Of a stretch of 64,000 bases of DNA, positions 1 to 8,949 are shown one piece after another. Within the stretch, counting starts at the first letter, position 1. The number at the start of each line of letters is the position of its first letter. The notes under the pieces are model-generated. The model saw only the letters and a program-made list of their open reading frames with translations, did not search any database and was not told the DNA's origin. The DNA is taken from positions 15,525 to 79,524 of the forward strand of contig JBFWUN010000015.1 of the NCBI GenBank assembly GCA_050247235.1. The letters run 5' to 3'. Position numbers and translations under genes: made by a program. The DNA is from CAIKBL01 sp050247235 (GTDB lineage: Bacteria > Pseudomonadota > Gammaproteobacteria > Ga0077536).

Positions 1-212
1 TCAATCGGCAGCGCGAAAGGATGAGCTACAGCCCGACTTCGTGGTTCTGCATCCTCGCCGGCATGGGGCGCTTCCCGAAGAAGCCTCCGCGCAAACCACG
101 GCGCGATATCCCGGTAATCGATCCGGCCGGCCCGCGCGATTCCTGTCTCGACATCATGCGGCACTTTCCGGACCATCGGACCGTCGTCGATCGCATGCGC
201 CCGACGGCGTAA
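1..212 (+). CDS. 3' end of an unidentified gene, possibly flavin-dependent (tryptophan-type) halogenase
   Basis: An open frame enters from the left edge (first whole codon at position 3) and stops with TAA at 210-212. Only about 69 residues are visible. They include a hydrophobic-aromatic stretch, SPTSWFCILAGMGRFP, followed by a basic Pro/Lys/Arg segment and a polar tail. The pattern F/Y-S-x-x-SW-x-x-x-L-x-G-x-G-x-x-P resembles the C-terminal region of flavin-dependent tryptophan halogenases, but this rests on memory of the family and no catalytic motif lies inside the window. The gene converges on the DUF1329 gene, with a terminator for that gene between them. It could instead be a chance open frame; the missing N-terminus would decide. 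Confidence 0.4.
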   Translation, partial: NRQRERMSYSPTSWFCILAGMGRFPKKPPRKPRRDIPVIDPAGPRDSCLDIMRHFPDHRTVVDRMRPTA

Positions 213-257
213 CCGGCTTCGGCGCGCCAGGACGATCCCGCAGCGCGAATCGCAGGC

Positions 258-292
258 AAAAAAAAACCTCCGCGGCTCGCGCCGCGGAGGTT
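258..292 (-). terminator. Rho-independent terminator of the DUF1329 gene
   Basis: A 10-bp GC-rich stem (CCTCCGCGGC / GCCGCGGAGG, loop TCGC, 267-290, extended by AA/TT to 265-292) is preceded on the + strand by a run of nine A (258-266). Read on the minus strand this is a hairpin followed by a U tract. It lies just past the DUF1329 stop at 306. There is no T run on the other side, so it acts on minus-strand transcripts only. Confidence 0.9.
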
Positions 293-305
293 CGGGTGAC
301 CTTGC

Positions 306-1742
306 TCAGGTTCCCAAGCGACGGATCGCAGCTTCCGTCGTGTACTGCCCGTAGGCCTCGTACCCGTCCGCTCCGAAGTCGCGCTTGTCGGTCATACCGC
401 CCGACGTGCGCTGCGTGTGCTGGAAGGACGTGATACGGCCGGACTGGATGTCGTGCGAGTGCACGTACAACCAGCTCCACATGCCTCCCTTGCCGCGATC
501 GGCGTCGGAATTGTGGACCTTGCCGCTGTTCTTCTCGAAGTTGTCGAAGCCCGCTTCCCACTGCTTCCAGACCTGGCCGCGCCGGTCGAAGCTGTTCATG
601 GTGATCGGGGCGATGGTGCGCGCGTCGTACCAGATCCGCTTCTTGCTGTACGGAGCGCGCGGGTAGCCGGTGGGTTCGAGTTCGACCACGAACACTTCCG
701 GCACCAGCGAGAACGAGGAGTTCCAGAACTTCTGGCCGGTCTTGCCGCCATGACGTTCCAGACGCCAGTTCTCGTTGACCGCGTTCCAGCCCACATCGTC
801 GCGCGCCGGGTCGCCGTTGGTGGCGAGCAGGGCCGGACCGCGACCGACGAGCTTGAAGTTGCCCCAGGTCAGCGTCGGGTCGCCAGTCATCCACGCGTCC
901 GTCAGGTAGAACGTCGAACCCGCGATCACCGGCTCGAAACGCTGGTTGGTCGGGAAGCGGCGCACGCGCTTGAAGGCCGGCAGGTAACCGAAGAAATCCG
1001 GGTACTGCGTGGCGTCATACGGCCAGATGTTGAGGATGGAGGTACCTTTCACGTCGTTCGGGTAGTCCCACACCGCCGACTGGTAACGCAGCACGCCCAT
1101 GCCGTCCTTGTCGAGCGGCGTCGGCATGTAGGGCTTCGGATCCTGCGTGATACGGCAGGTTCCGGCCACTTCGCACCACCAGTAATTGTAGTGGTACTGC
1201 TCGTTGCCGTCGGCGTCCATGTCGAATTCGTCGATGCAGTACTGCGCGACGTCGTAACGGCCCCAGCTCAGGTTGTGAGCCGCGATGACCTGCCCCGCTT
1301 CCGTCGGGTTGAGCCACGGAATACCACCGATCCAGGGCTTGCCGTCCTGCGTGACCACGTTGCCCTTCTCGTCGAACTTGGCCTGGCCGTTGTGCGCCAG
1401 GGAGGCATCGAGGTAACGCGGGGGGTTGAGCTTGTAGACGTCACGCTGCGTCGGCGCGATGTCGCAAACACGGCCCTGCTGCTTGATCTGGATGTACGTC
1501 ACCTCGTCCATCAAATCCTTGACGAGGTCAACGTTGTCAGCCGTCAGCTTGTCGCCGACGTTGATCTTGCCTTTTGTATAGGCGCCGATGTCGAGAAGCT
1601 CCTCGGGGTAGGCGCGATCGATCTTGCCATCCTCCGCGATCACGTCCCACAACGGCCGCAGCACCCCCGCGCAAAATCCTGCACCCATGGTGTTCAGGAA
1701 ATGGCGGCGGGAGTAACCCGGACCGTATTTCATGATGTGCAT
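306..1742 (-). CDS. DUF1329 family exported protein
   Basis: A 478-residue protein of the DUF1329 family, which adopts a fold related to outer-membrane lipoprotein-sorting proteins and is frequent near hydrocarbon- or steroid-degradation genes; its biochemical role is unknown. The N-terminus carries S-R-R-H-F-L (residues 11-16), matching a twin-arginine signal, followed by a short apolar stretch (NTMGAGFCAGVL), so export in folded form is likely. The body is rich in Trp, Tyr and Asp, as usual for this family. The start at 1742 is set by AAGGAGGT (1746-1753 on the minus strand). It is a single-gene unit with a strong terminator downstream. The family call is confident, the function is not. Confidence 0.85.
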   Translation of the reverse strand: MHIMKYGPGYSRRHFLNTMGAGFCAGVLRPLWDVIAEDGKIDRAYPEELLDIGAYTKGKINVGDKLTADNVDLVKDLMDEVTYIQIKQQGRVCDIAPTQRDVYKLNPPRYLDASLAHNGQAKFDEKGNVVTQDGKPWIGGIPWLNPTEAGQVIAAHNLSWGRYDVAQYCIDEFDMDADGNEQYHYNYWWCEVAGTCRITQDPKPYMPTPLDKDGMGVLRYQSAVWDYPNDVKGTSILNIWPYDATQYPDFFGYLPAFKRVRRFPTNQRFEPVIAGSTFYLTDAWMTGDPTLTWGNFKLVGRGPALLATNGDPARDDVGWNAVNENWRLERHGGKTGQKFWNSSFSLVPEVFVVELEPTGYPRAPYSKKRIWYDARTIAPITMNSFDRRGQVWKQWEAGFDNFEKNSGKVHNSDADRGKGGMWSWLYVHSHDIQSGRITSFQHTQRTSGGMTDKRDFGADGYEAYGQYTTEAAIRRLGT

Positions 1743-2129
1743 TGAAACCTCCTTCAGCTAGCTAGTCATAACCACCTTCACGACATCCTGCGTGTTGGTG
1801 GCGTTACGCGTACGCGCGTTTAAAGCCGCCCTGCGACCTCATGTCGCTCCGCTCGCGCGGTGGCGAGTTCTCGAGAACGCTCTTGTCTCCTCCCGCACCG
1901 AGCAGAAAAGCTGCGGCAGGGCCGGATTCTGTCATGGGAAACCCACCGTAGGAAGTACTCCGAGCCATCGAATGGCGCCGAGTGATCCCGGATTTCCTCG
2001 CGTCGCGCGACGCGAGCAGCGCGACGTTGCCGGTAAGTTCCGGCACGTCGGAACGAGGTTCATTCGACGCACGAAGAAACTGATCGTGCGGCGACGGATT
2101 GTGCGTTGCACACCGAATAAGGTGACCGC
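1743..2129. other. 387-bp intergenic region between DUF1329 and SQR genes
   Basis: No convincing gene is present. The open frames crossing it have no ribosome site and no recognisable protein character. It contains the GGAGG ribosome site of the DUF1329 gene, a repeated CTAG element (CTAGCTAG, 1757-1764) and the perfect palindrome at 1997-2016. It must hold the promoter of the DUF1329 gene and the 3' end of the SQR transcript. Confidence 0.6.
1997..2016. repeat. Perfect 20-bp palindrome
   Basis: CTCGCGTCGC is followed directly by its reverse complement GCGACGCGAG, with no spacer. The lack of a loop favours a DNA-binding site for a dimeric protein over an RNA hairpin. It sits about 255 bp upstream of the DUF1329 start and about 115 bp past the SQR stop (both on the minus strand). 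Confidence 0.6.
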
Positions 2130-3344
2130 TCAGTCGGGAATTGGCCAGGGTTCCGGCCAGCGGCGACCGCGCACCAGCCCTTTCCAGTAGATGATCGGCA
2201 TCACGTATTTCTTCAGCCAGTACATGCTGCGTCGCTCCTGGCCCTGGTCGAACGGGAACGTCTCGCACGGCTCGAGGTTGTAATCGAACTCGGCGAGCAT
2301 CAGGCGACCGTACCCGGTGATCAGCGGACAGGAGGTGTACCCGTTGTACGTATCGGTGGGTGCTTCACCGCGCAGTCCACCGAGCAGGTTGTGCACCAGC
2401 ACGAGCCCTTGCGCACGGATGGCCGCGGCGGTTTTCGAGGTCGGAAGGCTGCTCCCATCCCCGATGCCGTAGACGTTCGGATAACGGACATGCCGCAGGG
2501 TGGACTTGTCCACCTCCACCCAGCCCGCCGCATCGGCAAGCGGGCTCTTCTTCATGAAATCGAGTGCGCCCATCGGCGGCGTGACGTGGATGAAGTCATA
2601 TTTCTCGACGTGCTCTTCCCCGCTGTCCAGGTCCCGAAAGACGGCTTCCCGCGCCTCCGGCCGCAGCGCGACGAGTTCCTGCTTGTACTTGACGTCGATG
2701 CCGCGTGCATCTGCGATCTTGACGAGTTCCTTTGCATACTTGGGCGCGCGGAAGATAGCGGCGCCGGCGCTCATGTACGCGATCTGGCATTGGTCGCGGA
2801 TGCCGGTCCGCCGGAAATGGTCCTCGGCAAGGAACATGATCTTCAATGGCGCCCCGGCGCACTTGATGGGCGTGCTCGGGATGGTGAAGAGCGCGCGACC
2901 ACCGCGGAACGCCTGCAGTTGCGCCCACGTCGAGCTGACGCTCTCGAACGAATAGTTGCTGCAGATGCCGTTCCGGCCCAGCCCCTCCTTCAGTCCGGGA
3001 ATCACGTCCCAGTTGATCTGGAGGCCCGGCGCGACGACCAGTGCGTCATAGGTGAGCCGCTCGCCGCCGCGCGTGAGCACCGCGTTCTCCTCCGGCCGGA
3101 ACTCTTGTGCCGCATCCCGGATCCAGCGGACACCCTTGGGGATCAGCTCGCCCATGGACCGTTGGCTGCGTTCGCGGGGATAGACGCCACCGCCTACCAA
3201 GGTCCACAGCGGCTGGTAGTAGTGATGCTCGGAGGGCTCTACGAGCAGGACTTCCAGGGACGGTGCCAGCCGGCGGATGCGCCCGGCGACGTTGAGTCCG
3301 GCAGCCCCCCCGCCGACGACCACGACTCGATGATTGTTACCCAT
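2130..3344 (-). CDS. sqr: Sulfide:quinone oxidoreductase, type II (mitochondrial-like)
   Basis: A 404-residue FAD enzyme that oxidises sulfide and passes electrons to the quinone pool at the inner membrane. The N-terminus has the dinucleotide-binding GGGAAG (11-16). Two cysteines, C162 (in STPIKCAGAP) and C339 (in GYTSCPLITGY), sit 177 residues apart, matching the redox pair of human SQOR. C128 is also present. The second FAD segment GIGDGSSLPTSKTAAA (294-309) and the C-terminal amphipathic tail rich in Trp and Tyr fit monotopic membrane attachment. The resemblance is to the type II (SQOR) group rather than the type I enzymes of phototrophs. The start is supported by GGAGGAG seven bases upstream. 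The neighbouring gene at 3550 is divergent. Confidence 0.93.
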   Translation of the reverse strand: MGNNHRVVVVGGGAAGLNVAGRIRRLAPSLEVLLVEPSEHHYYQPLWTLVGGGVYPRERSQRSMGELIPKGVRWIRDAAQEFRPEENAVLTRGGERLTYDALVVAPGLQINWDVIPGLKEGLGRNGICSNYSFESVSSTWAQLQAFRGGRALFTIPSTPIKCAGAPLKIMFLAEDHFRRTGIRDQCQIAYMSAGAAIFRAPKYAKELVKIADARGIDVKYKQELVALRPEAREAVFRDLDSGEEHVEKYDFIHVTPPMGALDFMKKSPLADAAGWVEVDKSTLRHVRYPNVYGIGDGSSLPTSKTAAAIRAQGLVLVHNLLGGLRGEAPTDTYNGYTSCPLITGYGRLMLAEFDYNLEPCETFPFDQGQERRSMYWLKKYVMPIIYWKGLVRGRRWPEPWPIPD

Positions 3345-3549
3345 GTGCTCCTCCAGGACGTGCCTACGGGTCCGGTCTTATAAGAATGAGGCGTACCTGC
3401 GGTGAGACGGGCGGTGTTGCGCCGCGCCGTATGGCGGGCTGCCATGCCCGCCCCCTCAGTCAGCGTGTCACTATAGGCATTCACCCTAGACCATGCCACC
3501 GTGATGGCATGCCTTGCAGGCCGCGGTGATGCGGGCGAACCGGTGATCG

Positions 3550-4329
3550 ATGTCCAGGCGCGGAGAGGTTGTCGTGAACGCCGCTGCGGATCCTTTTTCA
3601 GCACCCGTCGGGCGGCACTCGGCAACACTGACAGCGCTGCTCGCGGAACGTGAAAGTACTCGGCGACGGACATTGCGCCTGTGGCTGACGCGCGCCGGGC
3701 ACGCGGTCACGGCGGTCGCCACCGCGACGGATCTCGCCGCCGCGTGGCACGCTGATCCGCCCTGGGCACTCCGGGTTCTCGATCCCGACCTGCTCGGGGA
3801 TGTCGTCGGTCGACGCGATCGTGCAGACGATGCGTCGGCGGGGATTGTCTGGGCACCGCGGACGCCGGGCCCTCCGTCCTGCGCATTCGGTCCCGGCGTC
3901 GCGACATACTGCCCGCGTGCGCGCCGCCCCTCGACATTCGCCGCGCTCTGCAGACACGTCCTCGCGCCGGACACGGCGATTCACCTGGACGGCCCCACGG
4001 TGGGCGAATTGCTGGATGTCGTCGGTCCGCGCGAGTCGGCCATGCTCGTGGCCCGCTTCGAAGCGGACACGCGTGCGCTCATCGAGACGCTGGCGCGCGC
4101 CGCGGCCAGCGCGGATGACCCGGCATGGCAACGCGCGCTCCACACGGTGCTGGGCAGCACGGCGTCGATCGGCGCGCGCGGACTGCACGACATCCTGGCG
4201 GCGCAGCCACGGCGGCTGGAATCGATTCCATGGAGGGATGTCGCGCCACGGATCGAGCGGTCGCTCGCGATGACGCTGCGATGCCTGGCGCGCGCGGCCG
4301 ACGCCTATCGCGCGGCGGCGTCGGACTGA
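3550..4329 (+). CDS. Degenerate receiver-like plus HPt domain protein
   Basis: A 259-residue protein that I read as a phosphorelay component. Residues 38-90 look like a worn receiver domain (a helix/strand pattern ending in LRVLDPDLLG, where D78 or D80 could be the phosphoacceptor). Residues 150-250 look like an HPt helical bundle with HTVLGSTASIGA (198-209), close to the HPt signature H-x-x-K-G-S. The phosphorylatable H198 and the Gly-Ser are kept, but the usual Lys is Leu. The middle (90-140) is low in conserved features. The ribosome site is weak, so the start is uncertain; an in-frame GTG lies a few codons on. Its 3' end overlaps the convergent gene by 25 bp. No partner kinase is adjacent; the nearest is at 11797. 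Confidence 0.55.
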   Translation: MSRRGEVVVNAAADPFSAPVGRHSATLTALLAERESTRRRTLRLWLTRAGHAVTAVATATDLAAAWHADPPWALRVLDPDLLGDVVGRRDRADDASAGIVWAPRTPGPPSCAFGPGVATYCPRARRPSTFAALCRHVLAPDTAIHLDGPTVGELLDVVGPRESAMLVARFEADTRALIETLARAAASADDPAWQRALHTVLGSTASIGARGLHDILAAQPRRLESIPWRDVAPRIERSLAMTLRCLARAADAYRAAASD

Positions 4330-4895
4330 GACGCGGGCTGCCGTCGCAACCGTTCGCGGGCATGATCCTGGGCCACGTACGCGGGGGCTTCGAGTGGATG
4401 GGCCCGATCCTGACAGCCACCGCATGCGCTCATGCCGCGCACGTAGTCGCATTTGAATCCATTGCGTCCGCGCGCAGCGAACTGCCGCAGGTGCACGAAC
4501 TCGTGCGCCATCACTTCGGCCAGGCCGTCCGCGCTCATGCCGCGCAGCCCGTCGTCGAGCAACATCCGGCCGGGCGCGGGTACCAGTCCAGTTCCATTCA
4601 ACAGGGGACAGAAGCGGATCTCGATTCCGGCGGCGCCACCGGGGACGAGCAGGCCGACCTCCTCGAGCCGCGCGAGCGCCGCGGCAACCCGGGCAGCGTC
4701 GCCAGGGTTTTCGGGCGATTTCGCGCACTTGAGCATCGCGAACGATGCAAACAGGTCGAAGGCGTTGACGCAGTCGAACTCGCCGGCAAATGGCGCCCAC
4801 GGTGACGCCTCGAGCGCGTCGTCGAGTTCGGTCGCGGAGGCGACCACGACGGAGCACGTGACGGCCAGCCACGCGGCGGCGCCGCAGAACCGCAA
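4305..4895 (-). CDS. Small secreted zinc-metallopeptidase-like protein (HEFVH)
   Basis: A 196-residue protein starting at a TTG two bases after the hyuB stop, so translation is probably coupled. The N-terminus (hydrophobic residues 4-20, then ASA/TE) looks like a Sec signal peptide. Residues 131-135 are HEFVH, the gluzincin-type zinc motif HExxH, with E169 (HPLEAPAYVAQD) downstream as a likely third ligand. Six cysteines in the mature part (42, 57, 96, 149, 158, 161) suggest disulfides or a second metal. I do not recognise a named family. It is the third gene of a hydantoinase A-B unit, which is unusual company for a secreted protease. The 3' end overlaps the convergent HPt-like gene. Confidence 0.65.
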   Translation of the reverse strand: MRFCGAAAWLAVTCSVVVASATELDDALEASPWAPFAGEFDCVNAFDLFASFAMLKCAKSPENPGDAARVAAALARLEEVGLLVPGGAAGIEIRFCPLLNGTGLVPAPGRMLLDDGLRGMSADGLAEVMAHEFVHLRQFAARGRNGFKCDYVRGMSACGGCQDRAHPLEAPAYVAQDHARERLRRQPASQSDAAAR

Positions 4896-4897
4896 CG

Positions 4898-6703
4898 TCA
4901 GCGCCGGGCTGTGCGCAGCTGCTGCCGCAGCGTGTCAGTGGCTGCCATATCCACCGTGAGCGTGTCATCGTCGGCCGTGCCAACCAGCACCACGCCGTAC
5001 ACGTCGCGGGCGCGTTCGGCGGTCTCCCAGCGTTCCATGACGTCCCGGCACACCCGCGCCGGCGCGCGCTCGAGCGGGTCGCCGTAACCGCCGCCGCCCG
5101 CATCGAATCCGCGGATCCACTCACCCGGCTCCAATCGGCATTCAACGACCCCGGGAAGCTTCTCGGTCTGCCCGTCGCGCGTAATCCGATAGGTGGCCGC
5201 CGCCGGCCCCGGCTGCCCGCCCCGCACGCCCTGCGGTGGATTGACCTGGCCATCGCACGACACCACGACCGTCATCGGGTCTCGGCGCGGTCCATACATC
5301 AGGTCGGAACCGGGCGCCCCGCGGTGGCGCCCGGCGCCGCCGCCCCCGGGGATTACCCGCAGGTGCTTCACGAGGATCGGGTACTTCGATTCGTCGACTT
5401 CGACGCTTCCGCGGTACATCAGGCCGGCGGCGACCGGCAACCCGTAATTCAGCCAGCCGTCGGTGGTCGGCGTTGCCGGTCCGCCGTTCGTGATCAGCCA
5501 TTCCTGGTTGATGAAGGGACCGTTGCGACGCCAGTCGTTGCCCGAGATGACACCAGCGCCCGCCCCCATGCCGATGGCACCTTCCGCGAGACCGTGTCCG
5601 TCGCCGATCGCGGCGAATGCAGACTGCGTGACATTGACGATGCGATCGCCGATGTTGGTGGTTGCCATCGAGCAGCTGTGCGGAAATTTCGGCACCCCGG
5701 TGATGCATCCTTCGCGAAGGTGCACCCGCACGCGCGCGAACGATCCGGCATTGTGGGGAACGTCCGGATCCATGCAATTGAACACGCCGCACATCGCGTT
5801 CGACGTCGCGCATGCCACCGACTCGTTGAGCCCGAAGGCCATGTTGTCGGGGTTGTGCGTAAGGTCCACGTCGATATACCCGTCAGTGGTGTCCACCGCG
5901 ATGTCCACGCGAATCGGCAGCCCGTCCGGCAGCACCGGTGGCAGGGGATCGTAGACCGTGGTGTTGGACAAGCGGCCCGGTGGCATCTTCTTGATGGCAT
6001 CCACCATCCGGCGCTCGGAATACGCGAACCAGTGCTCGATGAATGACCTGATGACGTCGATCCCGTAGCGCCGGGTCAGTTCCGTGAGTCGGCGTTCACC
6101 GATGCGTGCCGCGCCGATCTCGGCCAGGAAATCGCCATACCATTGCTCCGGCACGCGGATGCGCCGCTTGCACATACGGATGATGTCGTCGACGTCACGA
6201 TAATCCCGCTGTACCCGCACGCACGGGAAAATCAGCGCACCTTCCTCGTAGATATCCTTGGCGTACGCATGATAGGTGGACGGGATGGAGTTCCCGCAGT
6301 CGGCCTGGTGCGCCTTGGCGCATGTTGTAAACAGGTGCTCCCCGTCCACGAACACCGGCACCATCACCATGTGATCAGCGGGGTGGGTGTTCCCCAGGTA
6401 GGGATCGTTGTGCAGGAAAGCATCACCGGGGGCCAGGTCCGCGTGCAGGTCGCACATCGACTGCGATTGCAGGCTGGAACCGAAGATGTGCACAGGCAGG
6501 CCTTCGCCGGGACATAGCAGCCGGTTGTCGCCGGTCACGATTGAGCATGAAAAATCCCGCACCACCGCGAGCACCGCCGAGCGGGCGGTGCGCAGCAGCG
6601 TGTTCGACATCTCGCGCACGATGGCATTCAGGCGGTTGGCGAGCACCGCCATCAGGATCGGATCGAACTCCTGTCCGGCGGGCTTGGCTTGCTTCACGTT
6701 CAT
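4898..6703 (-). CDS. hyuB: Hydantoinase B / oxoprolinase family subunit
   Basis: A 601-residue HyuB-type subunit. With HyuA it forms ATP-dependent N-methylhydantoinase, 5-oxoprolinase or acetone-carboxylase-like enzymes in the cytoplasm. The family signature is clear from the start (DPILMAVLANRLNAIVREM, about residues 14-32). It continues through the HNDPYLGNTHPADHMVMVPV segment (about 98-117) and the C-terminal GGGGAGRHRGAPGSDL and GGGGYGDPLERAP stretches. Length is normal for the family. The ATG overlaps the hyuA stop by 4 bp (ATGA), so the two are co-translated. The substrate cannot be told from sequence; no acetone carboxylase gamma subunit is present. Confidence 0.92.
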   Translation of the reverse strand: MNVKQAKPAGQEFDPILMAVLANRLNAIVREMSNTLLRTARSAVLAVVRDFSCSIVTGDNRLLCPGEGLPVHIFGSSLQSQSMCDLHADLAPGDAFLHNDPYLGNTHPADHMVMVPVFVDGEHLFTTCAKAHQADCGNSIPSTYHAYAKDIYEEGALIFPCVRVQRDYRDVDDIIRMCKRRIRVPEQWYGDFLAEIGAARIGERRLTELTRRYGIDVIRSFIEHWFAYSERRMVDAIKKMPPGRLSNTTVYDPLPPVLPDGLPIRVDIAVDTTDGYIDVDLTHNPDNMAFGLNESVACATSNAMCGVFNCMDPDVPHNAGSFARVRVHLREGCITGVPKFPHSCSMATTNIGDRIVNVTQSAFAAIGDGHGLAEGAIGMGAGAGVISGNDWRRNGPFINQEWLITNGGPATPTTDGWLNYGLPVAAGLMYRGSVEVDESKYPILVKHLRVIPGGGGAGRHRGAPGSDLMYGPRRDPMTVVVSCDGQVNPPQGVRGGQPGPAAATYRITRDGQTEKLPGVVECRLEPGEWIRGFDAGGGGYGDPLERAPARVCRDVMERWETAERARDVYGVVLVGTADDDTLTVDMAATDTLRQQLRTARR

Positions 6704-8787
6704 GTCAGGTCCTCCGCGGGCGGGGTGACGATGTAGCGGCCACCGGGGCTGACGCGCGCGACGGCGCCCGGGTAAACCACGAGCGTGGATGTATCCTCCT
6801 CGATGATCGCCGGGCCGTCGATGCGCGCCCCGGCGGGCAGTTCGGCCCCCAGGTAGATCGCGGTGTCGACGAGGCCCTGACCGAAATGGCAGCGACGGAC
6901 GCGATCCGGTCGTGCGATCTGCTGGGCGAGATCCTTGGTCGGTTCGAGGCTGGGAGCGTTCACCTTGCCAATCAGCCGCCCGCGCCAGTTCAGGAATTCA
7001 ACCGCGTTGTTCTCGTCGTGCACCGCGAACACCCGTTCGTGCACACGGTGAAATTCCTCCACCAGCGCGTCGACATCGGCCTGCGTCGCGAACTCGCGGG
7101 CGGGCACGTCGACGTCGAGCTCCCAGACCTGGAAGCGGTAGCGGGCCTCGACGAAATATCGCTTCTCGAGCTGCGGAAATCCGCGCGCGCGCAAACGCTC
7201 CGCGAATTCCTCCAGGCGTCCATCGATATCGGTGAGTGCCGCGTTGACCCCGCGGAAATCGAAATCGTCGGAAGCGGTCAGCTTGCTCGCCCCGGCCTCG
7301 GTGATGATGTCGGAGAACTGCATGCCGGAGGCGGACAGCGCGCCGGCCGTGCGCGGCACCAGCACCGTGCGGCAGCCGAGTTCCCGCGCAATCGGCACGA
7401 TGTTCAGGCCGCCGGCACCGCCGCCGCCGATCAGCGCCGACTCGCTGGGATCGATCCCTTCGTTGATCGTGAGCTCCTTGATCGCCTGGATCATGTTCTC
7501 GCTGGCGACGGCGACGATTGCCCACGCCGCACGCTCGACGCTCTGTCCCAGCTGCTCGGCAATCCGCCCGATCGCGCCGCGTGCGGCGGCCTCGTCGAGC
7601 TGCATGCGCCCGCCGAGGAAATGTGCCGGATCGAAATAGCCGAGCACGACGGCGGCATCGGTAACCGTCGGAGACTCACCGCCGCGCCCGTAACACGCCG
7701 GCCCGGGCTCCGATCCCGCGGACTGCGGCCCCACGCGGAGCAAACCGCCGGGATCCACCCACGCGATCGAGCCGCCGCCCGCTCCGATGGAATGCACCGC
7801 GACAGACGACATGCCGAGGTTGTCTCCCGTCCACTGCGGGCCGAGCCAGGTGTCGCGCGAGAACTCGACCTGCCCGTCGCGGACTAGGCTCACGTCGAAC
7901 GTGGTACCGCCAGCATCGCAGACGATCACGTTGTCGGACAGCCCCTCGGCCTGTACGTAGGCGAGACCGGCGATAGGTGCCATCGCGGGGCCTGATTTCA
8001 CCAGGTAGATGGGGCGCTTCACGACGTCCGCGAGATGCATCACGCCGCCGAACGACGTGCTCACGAGTACGTCGTTGCGATAGCCGGCCGCGCGCAAGTC
8101 TGCTTCAAGGTCCGAGAGATACTTCTGCATCAGCGGCTTGAGCGACGCATCGATCGCGGTGGAGGACGCGCGTCGATACTCCCGGAGAATCGGGTTGAGC
8201 TGGTGCGACAGCGTGTACGGAATGCCGGGCAAGGTTTCCGCGATGAGTTCGCCGACGCGCTGCTCGTGATGCGGATTGGCGATTGACCAGAGGAGGCATA
8301 CTGCGACGGCTTCGATGCCGCGCCCCGGGAACGTTGCCAGCACCCGTCGCAGCGCGGCTTCGTCGAGCGGGGTCTCCACGCCGCCCTCGGCGTTGATGCG
8401 TTCCACCACTTCGTAGGTGTAACGCCGCGGAATGTACGGATCCGGGTATTCCATCCGCAGGTTGTGCGGTTCGGCCTTGCCGCCTTCCTTGAGCAGCAGG
8501 ACATCCGGAAAACCGGCCGTGGTCAGGAACGCGGTCCGTGCGATCTTGCGTTCGACAATGCCATTGGTCGCTCGGGTGGTGCCGTAGAGGAACATCGCGG
8601 TGTCCGCGAGCAGCGCGTCGGCTGTGATGCCGAGCTGTTCAGCAGCAACCCGCAGTCCGGCCTCGATGCTCGCGAACGCGCGACGCCGATCGGTCAGCGC
8701 CTTGCCGATCGTGAACCTGCCGGCGTCGTCCGTGACGACCACGTCCGTGAACGTGCCGCCGGTATCGACCGAAATCCGAAAAGACAT
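6700..8787 (-). CDS. hyuA: Hydantoinase A / oxoprolinase family subunit
   Basis: A 695-residue HyuA-type ATPase subunit. The acetate/sugar kinase-like phosphate loop DTGGTFTDVVV is at residues 8-18. The conserved AGGTTFDVSLV and GAGGGSIAWVDPGGLLRVGPQSAGSEPGPACYG elements are in the middle, split here only for description. I place the start at 8787 because the family begins M-x-x-R-I-x-V-D-T-G-G-T-F-T-D. GGGGA stands eight bases upstream, and the 37 residues that a longer start would add have no family character. It is the first gene of a three-gene unit (hyuA, hyuB, secreted peptidase) and is divergent from the E1 alpha gene at 8950, so the promoters of both lie within 8788-8949. Confidence 0.92.
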   Translation of the reverse strand: MSFRISVDTGGTFTDVVVTDDAGRFTIGKALTDRRRAFASIEAGLRVAAEQLGITADALLADTAMFLYGTTRATNGIVERKIARTAFLTTAGFPDVLLLKEGGKAEPHNLRMEYPDPYIPRRYTYEVVERINAEGGVETPLDEAALRRVLATFPGRGIEAVAVCLLWSIANPHHEQRVGELIAETLPGIPYTLSHQLNPILREYRRASSTAIDASLKPLMQKYLSDLEADLRAAGYRNDVLVSTSFGGVMHLADVVKRPIYLVKSGPAMAPIAGLAYVQAEGLSDNVIVCDAGGTTFDVSLVRDGQVEFSRDTWLGPQWTGDNLGMSSVAVHSIGAGGGSIAWVDPGGLLRVGPQSAGSEPGPACYGRGGESPTVTDAAVVLGYFDPAHFLGGRMQLDEAAARGAIGRIAEQLGQSVERAAWAIVAVASENMIQAIKELTINEGIDPSESALIGGGGAGGLNIVPIARELGCRTVLVPRTAGALSASGMQFSDIITEAGASKLTASDDFDFRGVNAALTDIDGRLEEFAERLRARGFPQLEKRYFVEARYRFQVWELDVDVPAREFATQADVDALVEEFHRVHERVFAVHDENNAVEFLNWRGRLIGKVNAPSLEPTKDLAQQIARPDRVRRCHFGQGLVDTAIYLGAELPAGARIDGPAIIEEDTSTLVVYPGAVARVSPGGRYIVTPPAEDLT

Positions 8788-8949
8788 GGAGAGAATCCCC
8801 GTGGTTGTCGCCGGTTTGCACCGGCTTCGATGTTTCGCCGCAAGGTACGGAAGGGCGACTGGGGCGTCAACGGGGATGCCCGCCGACCGCGCTGTCAACG
8901 CCGGGGACTTACGCTATGCTCGGAGCCGTCGCACCCCGCGGAGAATGCC

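Noticed and set aside
417..1745. A 442-codon open frame on the plus strand
   Set aside because: Antisense to the DUF1329 gene, which has a ribosome site, Tat signal and terminator.
3598..5253. A 551-codon open frame on the minus strand
   Set aside because: It runs through three better-supported genes and is extremely Arg-rich.
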